From CAYLOC01 sp964385195 (lineage in GTDB: Bacteria > Actinomycetota > Actinomycetes > Propionibacteriales > Nocardioidaceae), in the NCBI GenBank assembly GCA_964385195.1, contig CAYLOC010000026.1, positions 1 to 23,220 on the forward strand: a stretch of 23,220 bases of DNA, read 5' to 3'. The notes beneath the pieces are model-generated. The model was given only the letters and a program-made list of their open reading frames with translations, was not told where the DNA came from and did no database searches. Positions 8,214 through 14,368 of the stretch are shown here, piece after piece; position 1 is the stretch's first letter; the number at the start of each line of letters is the position of its first letter. Both the position numbers and the translations under genes were made by a program.

Positions 8214-9259
8214 ACCAGCCCCCCGTCGTACCTGCTGCCCTGACCCTGGAAGCGGTGGAGCTTCCCGAGATCGAGCGGGACAGTGACCTGGCCGCCACGA
8301 TCGCCGACGCGACGACGCTGCGCGACGGGGACGTGGTGGTGGTGACCAGCAAGATCGTCAGCAAGGCCGAGGGCCGGGATGAGCGAGGCGACCGGTTGGC
8401 TGCGGTGGCCGCGGAGTCGGTGCGGGTCCTCGCCCGCCGGGGGGACTCGGTGATCGCAGAGACGCGGCACGGCATGGTCATGGCCGCGGCCGGCGTCGAT
8501 GCCTCGAACGTCGAGCCCGGGACGGTGCTGTTGCTGCCCGCCGACCCGGATGCCTCCGCCCGTGCGCTGCGTTCCCGTCTGCGCGGCCTCACCGGCCGCA
8601 ACGTGGCCGTGGTGATCAGCGACACCGCCGGACGTGCCTGGCGCAACGGGCAGACCGACATGGCGATCGGGTGCGCGGGGCTGGTGCCGCTGGTGGCGCT
8701 GCACGGGACCACCGACACCCACGGGAACGTGCTCAACGTCACCGCCCCGGCGCTGGCCGACGAGATCGCCGCGGCAGGTGACCTGGTCAAGGGCAAGGCG
8801 ACCCGGAGACCCGTCGCCGTCATCCGCGGGTACTCCGCCGCGGTCCTGCCGGTCCACGAGCACGGCCCCGGCGCAGTGGACCTGATCCGGGACACCTCGT
8901 TGGACCTGTTCGCGCTGGGCGCGAGGGAGGCCGCGCTTGCCGCGGCGACGCGTACCGACCCGGTGGCGCTGGCGCATTTCCCACCACGGACACCCCCCGA
9001 CACCACGCCGTTCGCGGCGCTCAGCTCCGACCACCCCGGCGTCCAGGTGCGCGTCGCGGGTGTGGACGAGGACGGCGCCGTGGGGTGGCAGGTGGACATC
9101 GACGTACCCGCCCCCACCACCGACGCCCTGATCACCGCGGGCCGGCTGGTGGAGCGCACGCACGCCATCGCCGCGGCGTACCGGCTGGTGGAGCGGACGA
9201 CCGTGCCGCGCGAGGTCACCGGCTACGGGTACCGCAGCGTGTGGGTGGACCGGCCCTGA
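8210..9259 (+). CDS. cofE: Coenzyme F420-0:L-glutamate ligase, short FbiB-like form
   Basis: 349 residues. Residues ~10-245 are a CofE ligase: DVVVVTSKIVSKAEGR, then SVIAETRHGMVMAAAGVDASN, VVISDTAGRAWRNGQTDMAIG, then DEIAAAGDLVKGKATRRPVA. These blocks carry the GTP/metal-binding and Fo-binding residues of the family. The enzyme adds gamma-linked glutamates to F420-0. Mycobacterial FbiB is ~448 residues because a C-terminal FMN nitroreductase-like domain reduces dehydro-F420-0. Here only ~100 residues follow the ligase and I see no nitroreductase signature. The ATG overlaps cofD by four bases, so the two are translationally coupled. Confidence 0.93.
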   Translation: MNQPPVVPAALTLEAVELPEIERDSDLAATIADATTLRDGDVVVVTSKIVSKAEGRDERGDRLAAVAAESVRVLARRGDSVIAETRHGMVMAAAGVDASNVEPGTVLLLPADPDASARALRSRLRGLTGRNVAVVISDTAGRAWRNGQTDMAIGCAGLVPLVALHGTTDTHGNVLNVTAPALADEIAAAGDLVKGKATRRPVAVIRGYSAAVLPVHEHGPGAVDLIRDTSLDLFALGAREAALAAATRTDPVALAHFPPRTPPDTTPFAALSSDHPGVQVRVAGVDEDGAVGWQVDIDVPAPTTDALITAGRLVERTHAIAAAYRLVERTTVPREVTGYGYRSVWVDRP

Positions 9260-9329
9260 ACGCATGTACGCCGACGCGCCGCACTCGTCGGTGCCCGCGG
9301 CGGCCCCCGACAATGGCAGGATGTGGTGA

Positions 9330-9986
9330 GTGAACCACGCAGCCGGGGCGGCGCCCGGATGTGCGCATCGTGAGTGCGCGCACCCCGAGTCGGAGCGCGT
9401 GTTCACCCTCCCCACCATCATCACGTTCCTGCGTACCGCCGCCACGCTCGTCCTGGCCATGTACGGCGCGTACGAAGGCTCGTTGACGCTGCTGCTGTGG
9501 TCGCTCGGTGTCTACTGGGTCGGCGACATCGCCGACGGCGCGGTGGCCAGGTTCACCAACCGTGAGACCCGCATCGGCGCGGCGCTGGACATCATGAGCG
9601 ACCGGATGTCCGCGGCCTGCTTCTATGTGGGCTTCGCCTGGTACGACCCCACCATGGTGGTTCCGGTGGGAATCTACCTTGCCGAGTTCATGGTGATCGA
9701 CCTGTTCATCTCCGTGGGGTTCCTGGCGTGGCCGTTGTCCAGCCCGAACTACTTCTACCTCGTGGACCGGCGGATCTGGCGGTGGAACTGGTCCAAGCCC
9801 GGCAAGGCGCTGAACTCGGGGCTGTTCGCGGTGTTGATGGTGACCACGCGGATGCCGTGGCTCGCGGGGGCGATCGCGGCCGTGCTGCTGGTGGTGAAGA
9901 CGGTCTCGATGGTCTGGATGATGCGGTTGTCGCTGCCGGTGCCCGCCGGCTGCGCGCGCCGCACCGACGACGCACAGTCGGCGTGA
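9330..9986 (+). CDS. CDP-alcohol phosphatidyltransferase family membrane protein
   Basis: 218 residues. The family signature D-x2-D-G-x2-A-R-x8-G-x3-D-x3-D is fully present, from GDIADGAVARF to GAALDIMSDR (around residues 69-94). These Asp residues bind the metals that position the CDP-linked donor. About five or six hydrophobic segments are visible. The enzyme transfers a phosphatidyl (or related) group from a CDP-alcohol to an alcohol in the membrane; the acceptor (glycerol phosphate, inositol phosphate or other) cannot be told from the motif. The GTG at 9330 is 70 bases after cofE and the next gene begins 13 bases after the stop, so the pair is likely co-transcribed. The N-terminus before residue ~25 has a Cys/His-rich element of unknown value. 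Confidence 0.85.
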   Translation: MNHAAGAAPGCAHRECAHPESERVFTLPTIITFLRTAATLVLAMYGAYEGSLTLLLWSLGVYWVGDIADGAVARFTNRETRIGAALDIMSDRMSAACFYVGFAWYDPTMVVPVGIYLAEFMVIDLFISVGFLAWPLSSPNYFYLVDRRIWRWNWSKPGKALNSGLFAVLMVTTRMPWLAGAIAAVLLVVKTVSMVWMMRLSLPVPAGCARRTDDAQSA

Positions 9987-9999
9987 GGGCTCTCGCGGC

Positions 10000-10467
10000 A
10001 TGAGCGTGCTGCTCGCGACGTTCGCGGTGGCGATCGCCTCGGCGCTGATCCCGCTGATCAACATCGAGGGATACATCGCCGGGGTCAACGTCCTGACCGA
10101 CCCGGTCAACATCTGGGTGTTGTCCACCGCTGCCGCAGCAGGTCAGGCGGTCGGGAAGGTGTTCTGGTACGAGGTCGGCCGCAACGCGCTGCGGTGGCCG
10201 TATGTGCGGCGGAAGATGGAGAAACCCGGCTGGCGCAAGCAGTACGACCGGGCGAAGCGGCTGACCGACGAGCGGCCGCTGGCCGGGGCGGGGCTGCTCG
10301 CGCTGTCCGCGGTGGCGGGATTCCCGCCGCTCGCGGTCATGGCCGTGCTTGCCGGTCACCTGCGCTTCCACCGGTTGTGGTTCTACGCGATCACGTTCGC
10401 CGGTCGCCTGCTGCGTTTCGCCGCCGTCCTCGCCGGTGTCGCCTGGCTCAGCGCCTTCTTCACCTGA
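10000..10467 (+). CDS. Small VTT/DedA-like membrane protein
   Basis: 155 residues. Hydrophobic segments lie at ~2-25, 40-55, 97-118 and 125-150. The C-terminal block SAVAGFPPLAVMAVLAGHLR followed by FAGRLLRFAAV resembles the VTT (SNARE-associated/DedA) core: a G-x-PP-re-entrant segment, then LAG-x-x-R-F and a GR-x-x-RF helix. The family is linked to lipid scrambling and membrane homeostasis; the exact role here is unknown. It starts 13 bases after the CDP-alcohol phosphatidyltransferase stop, and the pairing suggests a lipid role (inference). It is shorter than full DedA proteins (~200 residues). Confidence 0.65.
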   Translation: MSVLLATFAVAIASALIPLINIEGYIAGVNVLTDPVNIWVLSTAAAAGQAVGKVFWYEVGRNALRWPYVRRKMEKPGWRKQYDRAKRLTDERPLAGAGLLALSAVAGFPPLAVMAVLAGHLRFHRLWFYAITFAGRLLRFAAVLAGVAWLSAFFT

Positions 10468-10525
10468 CCTCCGCCCGGTCCTCCCCCTCCCCCTTTCCTG
10501 CGTTTGCCTTGTAGACGGGGCAAGC

Positions 10526-10563
10526 GCACCGTTGACAAGGCAAACCTGCCTCGCCAACGGTGC
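10526..10563. repeat. Two-part inverted repeat between the DedA-like gene and TIGR03089
   Basis: Outer arms GCACCGTTG (10526-10534) and CAACGGTGC (10555-10563) are perfect over 9 bases. Inner arms AGGCA (10538-10542) and TGCCT (10547-10551) enclose the loop AACC, with a 3-base mismatch between the two stems. There is no T-run, so it may be a terminator of the upstream genes or an operator for TIGR03089. The spacer also holds a weaker TTGCC/GGCAA pair at 10504-10523. Confidence 0.55.
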
Positions 10564-10579
10564 ATCTGCCGCGCCCACC

Positions 10580-10585
10580 TACGCT
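10580..10585 (+). promoter_or_regulatory. Putative -10 element for leaderless TIGR03089 transcript
   Basis: TACGCT stands six bases before the GTG at 10592. The only SD-like sequence (GGAG) is two bases from the start codon, too close to work, which favours a leaderless start. Inference. Confidence 0.4.
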
Positions 10586-10591
10586 GGAGCG

Positions 10592-11377
10592 GTGACCTCA
10601 CCCGCCTCCGCCGGAGCCTCACCGTCCGCCACCACCATCCCGCAGATCCTGGCCCACCGGCTCTCCACCTCCCCGTCGGAGCCGCTGTACACGTTCTACG
10701 ACGACGCCACCGGCGAACGGGTCGAGTTGAGCGTGCAGACGTTCGACAACTGGGTCAGCAAGATCTGCAACTTCTTCACCGACGAGCTGATGCTCGACCC
10801 CGACGAACGGGTAGGCATACGGCTGCCCACGCACTGGCAATCGACGGTGATACTCGTGGCGGCCTGGTCAGCCGGCCTGGTGGTGACGTTCGACCCTGAC
10901 CGTCCGGCCGCAGTCGGCATCGTCGGACCGGACGTCGTCACCGAGCCCCTGGCCCGGTACGACGAGGTGCTGGCCTGCTCACTTCGGCCGCTGGGTGCGC
11001 GGTTCTCCGAGCCGCTGCCGGAGGGGTACCGGGACTTCGCTGCCGAGATCCCGCTCCAGCCGGACCTGGTGATCGAGCCGGTCGACGTCAACGCGGCAGA
11101 CCCCGCCCTGGAGCGCGAGGGGGAGGTGAGCAGCCAGGAGCGGCTGATCCAGCTGGCGCTTGAGGGCGATCTGGCCGAGCACATGGGTACGCACGGACGG
11201 TTGCTGACCGACACCAACCCTGCCTCCGTCGACGGGGTCTTGCCCGCGCTGCTGACCCCGTTCGTTCGTGGCGGTTCGGTGGTTCTCGTCGCGAACCCGC
11301 ACACCGACTCGCTGGACTCGAAAGCCCAACAGGAACACGTGACCTGCCGCCATCTGCGCCACCCGCAGCATGACTGA
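10592..11377 (+). CDS. TIGR03089 family protein
   Basis: 261 residues, the length usual for this actinobacterial family (Rv3268-like), whose members resemble part of an AMP-binding enzyme but lack a complete one. Landmarks are EPLYTFYDDATGERVELSVQ, then TFDNWVSKICNFFTDEL, DERVGIRLPTHWQSTVILVA, and LLTPFVRGGSVVLVANPH near the end. An adenylating P-loop (TSGTTG-type) is not seen, so enzymatic activity is doubtful. The start is taken at the GTG at 10592 because the frame upstream lies in an intergenic inverted repeat and the homologous N-terminus begins here. It ends just before the trpS attenuator promoter. Its function is unknown; these genes commonly neighbour LCP genes. Confidence 0.8.
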   Translation: MTSPASAGASPSATTIPQILAHRLSTSPSEPLYTFYDDATGERVELSVQTFDNWVSKICNFFTDELMLDPDERVGIRLPTHWQSTVILVAAWSAGLVVTFDPDRPAAVGIVGPDVVTEPLARYDEVLACSLRPLGARFSEPLPEGYRDFAAEIPLQPDLVIEPVDVNAADPALEREGEVSSQERLIQLALEGDLAEHMGTHGRLLTDTNPASVDGVLPALLTPFVRGGSVVLVANPHTDSLDSKAQQEHVTCRHLRHPQHD

Positions 11378-11383
11378 TAGCCT
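11378..11383 (+). promoter_or_regulatory. Putative -10 element of the trpS leader transcript
   Basis: TAGCCT begins directly after the TIGR03089 stop and ends six bases before the leader-peptide GTG at 11390. No Shine-Dalgarno site precedes that GTG. A transcript starting at the GTG would be leaderless. Inference. Confidence 0.45.
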
Positions 11384-11389
11384 GCACAG

Positions 11390-11449
11390 GTGACCCCGAC
11401 ATTCGTCTCCACACAGTCGCACTCCGGCTCTGCCTGGTGGCTGCCCTAA
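11390..11449 (+). CDS. trpS leader peptide with tandem Trp codons
   Basis: A 19-codon open frame, GTG to TAA, encodes MTPTFVSTQSHSGSAWWLP. Two adjacent TGG codons at 11435-11440 lie close to the stop. The position, just before competing hairpins and a tryptophanyl-tRNA synthetase gene, is that of a regulatory leader peptide: ribosomes stall on the Trp codons when charged tRNA-Trp is scarce. The peptide itself probably has no function after synthesis. This frame has no earlier start before the TAG at 11378-11380. Confidence 0.8.
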   Translation: MTPTFVSTQSHSGSAWWLP

Positions 11450-11504
11450 CGGGCGGCCCGGTCACTTCTGTCCCCATCCCCAGCCGCCCCGGTGCGGGCG
11501 GCTG
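11439..11504 (+). promoter_or_regulatory. Ribosome-mediated attenuator of trpS (1:2, 2:3, 3:4 structures)
   Basis: Segment 1 (GGCTGCCC, 11439-11446) pairs with segment 2 (GGGCGGCC, 11451-11458) over 8 bases, including one G-U. Segment 2 (GGGCGGC, 11451-11457) can instead pair with segment 3 (GCCGCCC, 11483-11489). Segment 3 also forms the terminator with segment 4 (11496-11504). The second Trp codon lies in segment 1 and the leader stop codon lies in the 1:2 loop. A ribosome stalled on Trp would free segment 2 to pair with 3 and block the terminator; one reaching the stop would cover segment 2. Confidence 0.78.
11481..11504 (+). terminator. Attenuator terminator hairpin upstream of trpS
   Basis: CAGCCGCCC (11481-11489) and GGGCGGCTG (11496-11504) form a perfect 9-base stem with a 6-base loop, followed by TTGTGTGT. 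It lies 44 bases upstream of the trpS ATG. Confidence 0.75.
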
Positions 11505-11548
11505 TTGTGTGTCCGCGTCCCGGGGCCGTTTCCCGAAAGGACGAGCTC

Positions 11549-12444
11549 ATGACTCTCACCGACACCCACCAGCCCGTCACCGGGTCGCATCAACCCGGCC
11601 CCCGGGTCCTGTCGGGCATCACTCCCAGCGGGCCACTCACGCTCGGTAACTACCTCGGTGCCCTGCGCCGGTTCGCCGCTGGTCAAGAACATCGGCAGGG
11701 GCACTACTTCATCGCGAACCTGCATGCGCTCACGACCCCGCACGACCCCGGCGCCCTGCGAGAGCTGACGCTCCAGACTGCGGCGCTCTTCCTCGCCGCC
11801 GGTGTGGATCCTGAGCACTCCACGGTCTTCATCCAGTCTGACGTCCGCGCCCATGTGGAGCTGACCTACCTGCTGGAGTCGACGGCGTACGTCGGGGAGC
11901 TGGGCCGAATGATCCAGTTCAAGGAGAAGGGAGGCCGGCCCGGGACGCGCGCGAGCCTGTTCACCTATCCCTGCCTGATGGCCGCCGACATCCTGTTGTA
12001 CCAAGCAGAGGTGGTTCCCGTCGGCGGCGACCAGAGCCAGCACGTCGAGCTCGCCCGCGATCTCGCGCTGCGGTTCAACCACAAGTACGGCGAGACGTTC
12101 GTCGTCCCATGCGTCGAACCGGCTCCGGTGGCCACCCGCATCGCCGACCTCGCCGACCCCACCACGAAGATGAACAAGTCCGCACCCATTGACGCTCCAG
12201 GTGTCGTCCGCATGCTCGACGCCCCCGATGTCATACGGCGCAAGGTCACCCGCGCGGTCACCGACTCCGGACGCGACGTTCGCTACGACCCGGCTTCCAG
12301 GCCCGGGGTGTCCAACCTGCTGGAGATTCTGGCCTGCCTGGAGGGGACCACCGTGGACGAAGCGTCCGCCGGCCTATCGTCGTACGGCGAGCTGAAACGG
12401 GCGTGCACAGACGCGGTGACCCGGGCACTGTCACCGATCCAGAA
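11549..12444 (+). CDS. trpS: Tryptophanyl-tRNA synthetase, truncated by assembly gap
   Basis: 298 residues are visible of an expected ~335-345. The ATG at 11549 has GAAAGGA upstream. The class I signature appears as SGITPSGPLTLGNYLGA (residues 22-38). The second class I motif is KMNKS (207-211), with Asn replacing the usual Ser of KMSKS. FTYPCLMAADILLYQ and VPVGGDQSQHVELARD are typical TrpRS tryptophan/adenylate-pocket blocks. The enzyme charges tRNA-Trp in the cytoplasm. The reading frame stops being readable at the N-run, and the C-terminal helices are missing. The attenuator suggests an inducible, possibly auxiliary, synthetase; in Streptomyces coelicolor the indolmycin-resistant TrpRS1 gene is controlled this way. 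Confidence 0.92.
12390..12444 (+). repeat. 55-base sequence duplicated across the gap, left copy
   Basis: Bases 12390-12444 are identical to 12545-12599. This copy is in frame in trpS. The length of exactly 55, ending at the N-run, suggests a k-mer overlap between contigs. Confidence 0.9.
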
Positions 12445-12544
12445 NNNNNNNNNNNNNNNNNNNNNNNNNNNNNNNNNNNNNNNNNNNNNNNNNNNNNNNN
12501 NNNNNNNNNNNNNNNNNNNNNNNNNNNNNNNNNNNNNNNNNNNN
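12445..12544. other. Assembly gap of 100 N
   Basis: One hundred consecutive N, the conventional length for a gap of unknown size. It cuts the 3' end of trpS. Confidence 0.99.
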
Positions 12545-12599
12545 AGCTGAAACGGGCGTGCACAGACGCGGTGACCCGGGCACTGTCACCGATCCAGAA
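12545..12599 (+). repeat. 55-base sequence duplicated across the gap, right copy
   Basis: Identical to 12390-12444. Beyond it the frame continues KPLTSCTPRAVALAVQ..., which does not resemble a TrpRS C-terminus and runs into the wzt antisense strand. Confidence 0.9.
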
Positions 12600-12606
12600 A
12601 CCACTT

Positions 12607-12650
12607 ACGTCCTGCACGCCGCGTGCGGTAGCGCTCGCGGTGCAGGACGT
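12607..12650 (-). terminator. Hairpin after the polysaccharide export operon
   Basis: ACGTCCTGCAC (12607-12617) and GTGCAGGACGT (12640-12650) form a perfect 11-base stem, nine bases downstream of the ATPase-subunit stop codon on the minus strand. Additional CGCG pairing can extend it inward. A strong T-run is absent, as is common in high-GC bacteria. It may also serve trpS from the other side. Confidence 0.7.
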
Positions 12651-12659
12651 TGCGGGTTG

Positions 12660-13421
12660 TTACGAGGCGGCGGCGTCGTCGTCTTCGTCGTCCTCCTCGA
12701 CGTTGTACCCCAGCGCCTTCACCGCTCCCTTGGCGGTGCCCTCGTACTCCATGACCCCGGACTTGAGGACGATGCCCCGCTCACACAGGTTCAGCACCTG
12801 CTTGGGGCTGTGGCTGACGTAGACCATGGTCCGGCCCTCGTCCTTGAGCTCCTTGATCTTGGCCATGCACTTCTTCTTGAACGGCTGGTCCCCGACGGCG
12901 AGGACCTCGTCGATGAGGAAGATATCGCACTCGGTGTGGACCGCGACGGCGAACGCCAGGCGCATGAACATCCCCGACGAGTAGTGCTTCACCGGCGAGT
13001 CCAGGAACTTCTCCATCTCGGAGAAGTCCACGATGGTGTCGAACTTCCGCTCGATCTCCGCCTCACTCATCCCGAGGATCGCCCCGTTGAGGTAGATGTT
13101 CTCCCGGCCGGAGAGGTCCTTGGAGAAGCCCGCGCCGACCTCGATGAGTCCGGCGATCCGGCCACGAGTGAGCACCGTGCCGCGATCGGCTTTCATGACC
13201 CCGGAGATGAGCTTCAACAACGTGCTCTTCCCGGACCCGTTCAGCCCCATCAGGCCCAGCGTGTCTCCCTGGTCGAGGGTGAAGGAGATGTTGTCCAGCG
13301 CCTTGAAGCGCCGGTACAGCTCCTCGCGCCGGGCGAGGTTGACGGTGAGGGTCTTGATCGACTGGTGGTTCGCCAGCTTGAACCGCTTGGTGACCTGGTC
13401 GACGACGACGGAGGAGGCCAT
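12660..13421 (-). CDS. wzt: Polysaccharide ABC exporter, ATPase subunit (Wzt/RfbE type)
   Basis: 253 residues. Walker A is GLNGSGKST (59-67), the signature is the variant YSSGM (147-151) typical of polysaccharide exporters, Walker B is IFLIDE (167-172), and the switch His is 204 in YVSHS. EVGAGFSKDLSGRENIYLNG is a family block. It lacks the C-terminal carbohydrate-binding domain of long Wzt proteins, so it resembles the mycobacterial Rv3781 type used for galactan export. The C-terminal end is very acidic (EEDDEDDDAAAS). The start ATG overlaps the membrane-subunit stop by one base (TGATG); open frame upstream of 13421 is a shadow of that gene. It powers export of a lipid-linked glycan. Confidence 0.9.
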   Translation of the reverse strand: MASSVVVDQVTKRFKLANHQSIKTLTVNLARREELYRRFKALDNISFTLDQGDTLGLMGLNGSGKSTLLKLISGVMKADRGTVLTRGRIAGLIEVGAGFSKDLSGRENIYLNGAILGMSEAEIERKFDTIVDFSEMEKFLDSPVKHYSSGMFMRLAFAVAVHTECDIFLIDEVLAVGDQPFKKKCMAKIKELKDEGRTMVYVSHSPKQVLNLCERGIVLKSGVMEYEGTAKGAVKALGYNVEEDDEDDDAAAS

Positions 13422-14368
13422 CAGATCTGGTCCGCGAAGTTCGACTCGAGGCGGGCGAACACCCACTGTCCGAAGGCGAGGAACACAAAACCCACGCCGA
13501 ACAGGATCAGACCGCGCTCCCAGAAGAAGCCCGGGATCTCCAGAGCAAGCGAGTGCGCCGGGTTGGACGTGACCGGAATCCAGAAGCCCCGGTGGTTGAG
13601 CAACACCGCGGCACACAGCGGGTTCCACAGATAGACGTGGTACAGCGCGCCGGGGAGCTTGTCCGCGATCAGCGAGAACGGGTAGATCATCGGGACGACC
13701 CAGCGGAGAACGGTCGTGACGACCTGGACGAGGTTCGTCACATCGCGGAAGTACACGTTGACCGCGCCGAGGATGAGCGCGATCCCGAGACCGTAGAGCA
13801 GCAGGATCGCAAACGCCAGTGCCATCGCCGCGAAGGCAAGCGGGTCCGGGTGCCAACCGGAGATCAGGCAGCCGATGAGCATGATCACATACATCGGGAA
13901 CATGTGGTACAGACTCACCGCGATCGACGCCACCGGGAACATCTCACGGGGGATGTTGATCTTGCGGACCAGTGACTTGTTCTTGGTGACCGAGTTGGTC
14001 CCCGCGGTCAGCGCGTTGCTGAAGAAGGTCAGCATCACCATCCCGGAGAAGATGTAGATCCCCCGGTGGTCGGTGTTGTGCGCCAGGATCAGACCGATGA
14101 TGAAGAAGTAGACGCAGAACCGGACCGCGGGCTGGACGTAGGACCAGGCCAGTCCGACGATCGAGCCCTGGTACCGGACCCGCAGTTCCTTCTTGACCAG
14201 AAGCTTGAGCAGGTACCGCCGCCGGAAGACGTCGAAAAGCCCTCCCGCCCGTCCGGGTTCGCGGAGCGGGCCAAGGGAACTGTCCGGCTCGTCGTCGTAG
14301 CCGGGTTCTGGCTTACGGCGACGCGCCCGATGCAGCCCGGGTCGCCGGGCCGCCTCCTGTACGGTCAC
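13421..14368 (-). CDS. wzm: Polysaccharide ABC exporter, membrane subunit (Wzm/RfbD type)
   Basis: 315 residues. After a basic, cytoplasmic N-terminal stretch of ~50 residues come LLVKKELRVRYQGSIVGLAW and about six hydrophobic segments, the layout of ABC-2 type polysaccharide exporters. The segment LVRKINIPREMFPVASI is the coupling/gate-helix block of the family, and AVNVYFRDVTNLVQVV is the second conserved cytoplasmic element. It forms the transmembrane channel with the ATPase encoded next to it. Its GTG at 14368 overlaps the glf stop by four bases (GTGA), so glf, this gene and the ATPase gene are coupled. The substrate is inferred from glf and the galactofuranosyl-type glycosyltransferase. 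Confidence 0.9.
   Translation of the reverse strand: MTVQEAARRPGLHRARRRKPEPGYDDEPDSSLGPLREPGRAGGLFDVFRRRYLLKLLVKKELRVRYQGSIVGLAWSYVQPAVRFCVYFFIIGLILAHNTDHRGIYIFSGMVMLTFFSNALTAGTNSVTKNKSLVRKINIPREMFPVASIAVSLYHMFPMYVIMLIGCLISGWHPDPLAFAAMALAFAILLLYGLGIALILGAVNVYFRDVTNLVQVVTTVLRWVVPMIYPFSLIADKLPGALYHVYLWNPLCAAVLLNHRGFWIPVTSNPAHSLALEIPGFFWERGLILFGVGFVFLAFGQWVFARLESNFADQI

Noticed and set aside
10532..10537. TTGACA as a -35 for TIGR03089
   Set aside because: The nearest -10-like hexamer (TACGCT at 10580) is 42 bases away, and the TTGACA is part of an inverted repeat.
12403..12822. Rightward frame spanning the N-run and continuing past it
   Set aside because: The residues after the gap do not resemble TrpRS and run antisense to wzt; the join is an assembly artefact until proven otherwise.
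13422..13856. N-terminal extension of the ATPase subunit
   Set aside because: It lies in the wrong frame of the membrane-subunit gene; ATG at 13421 gives the normal family length.
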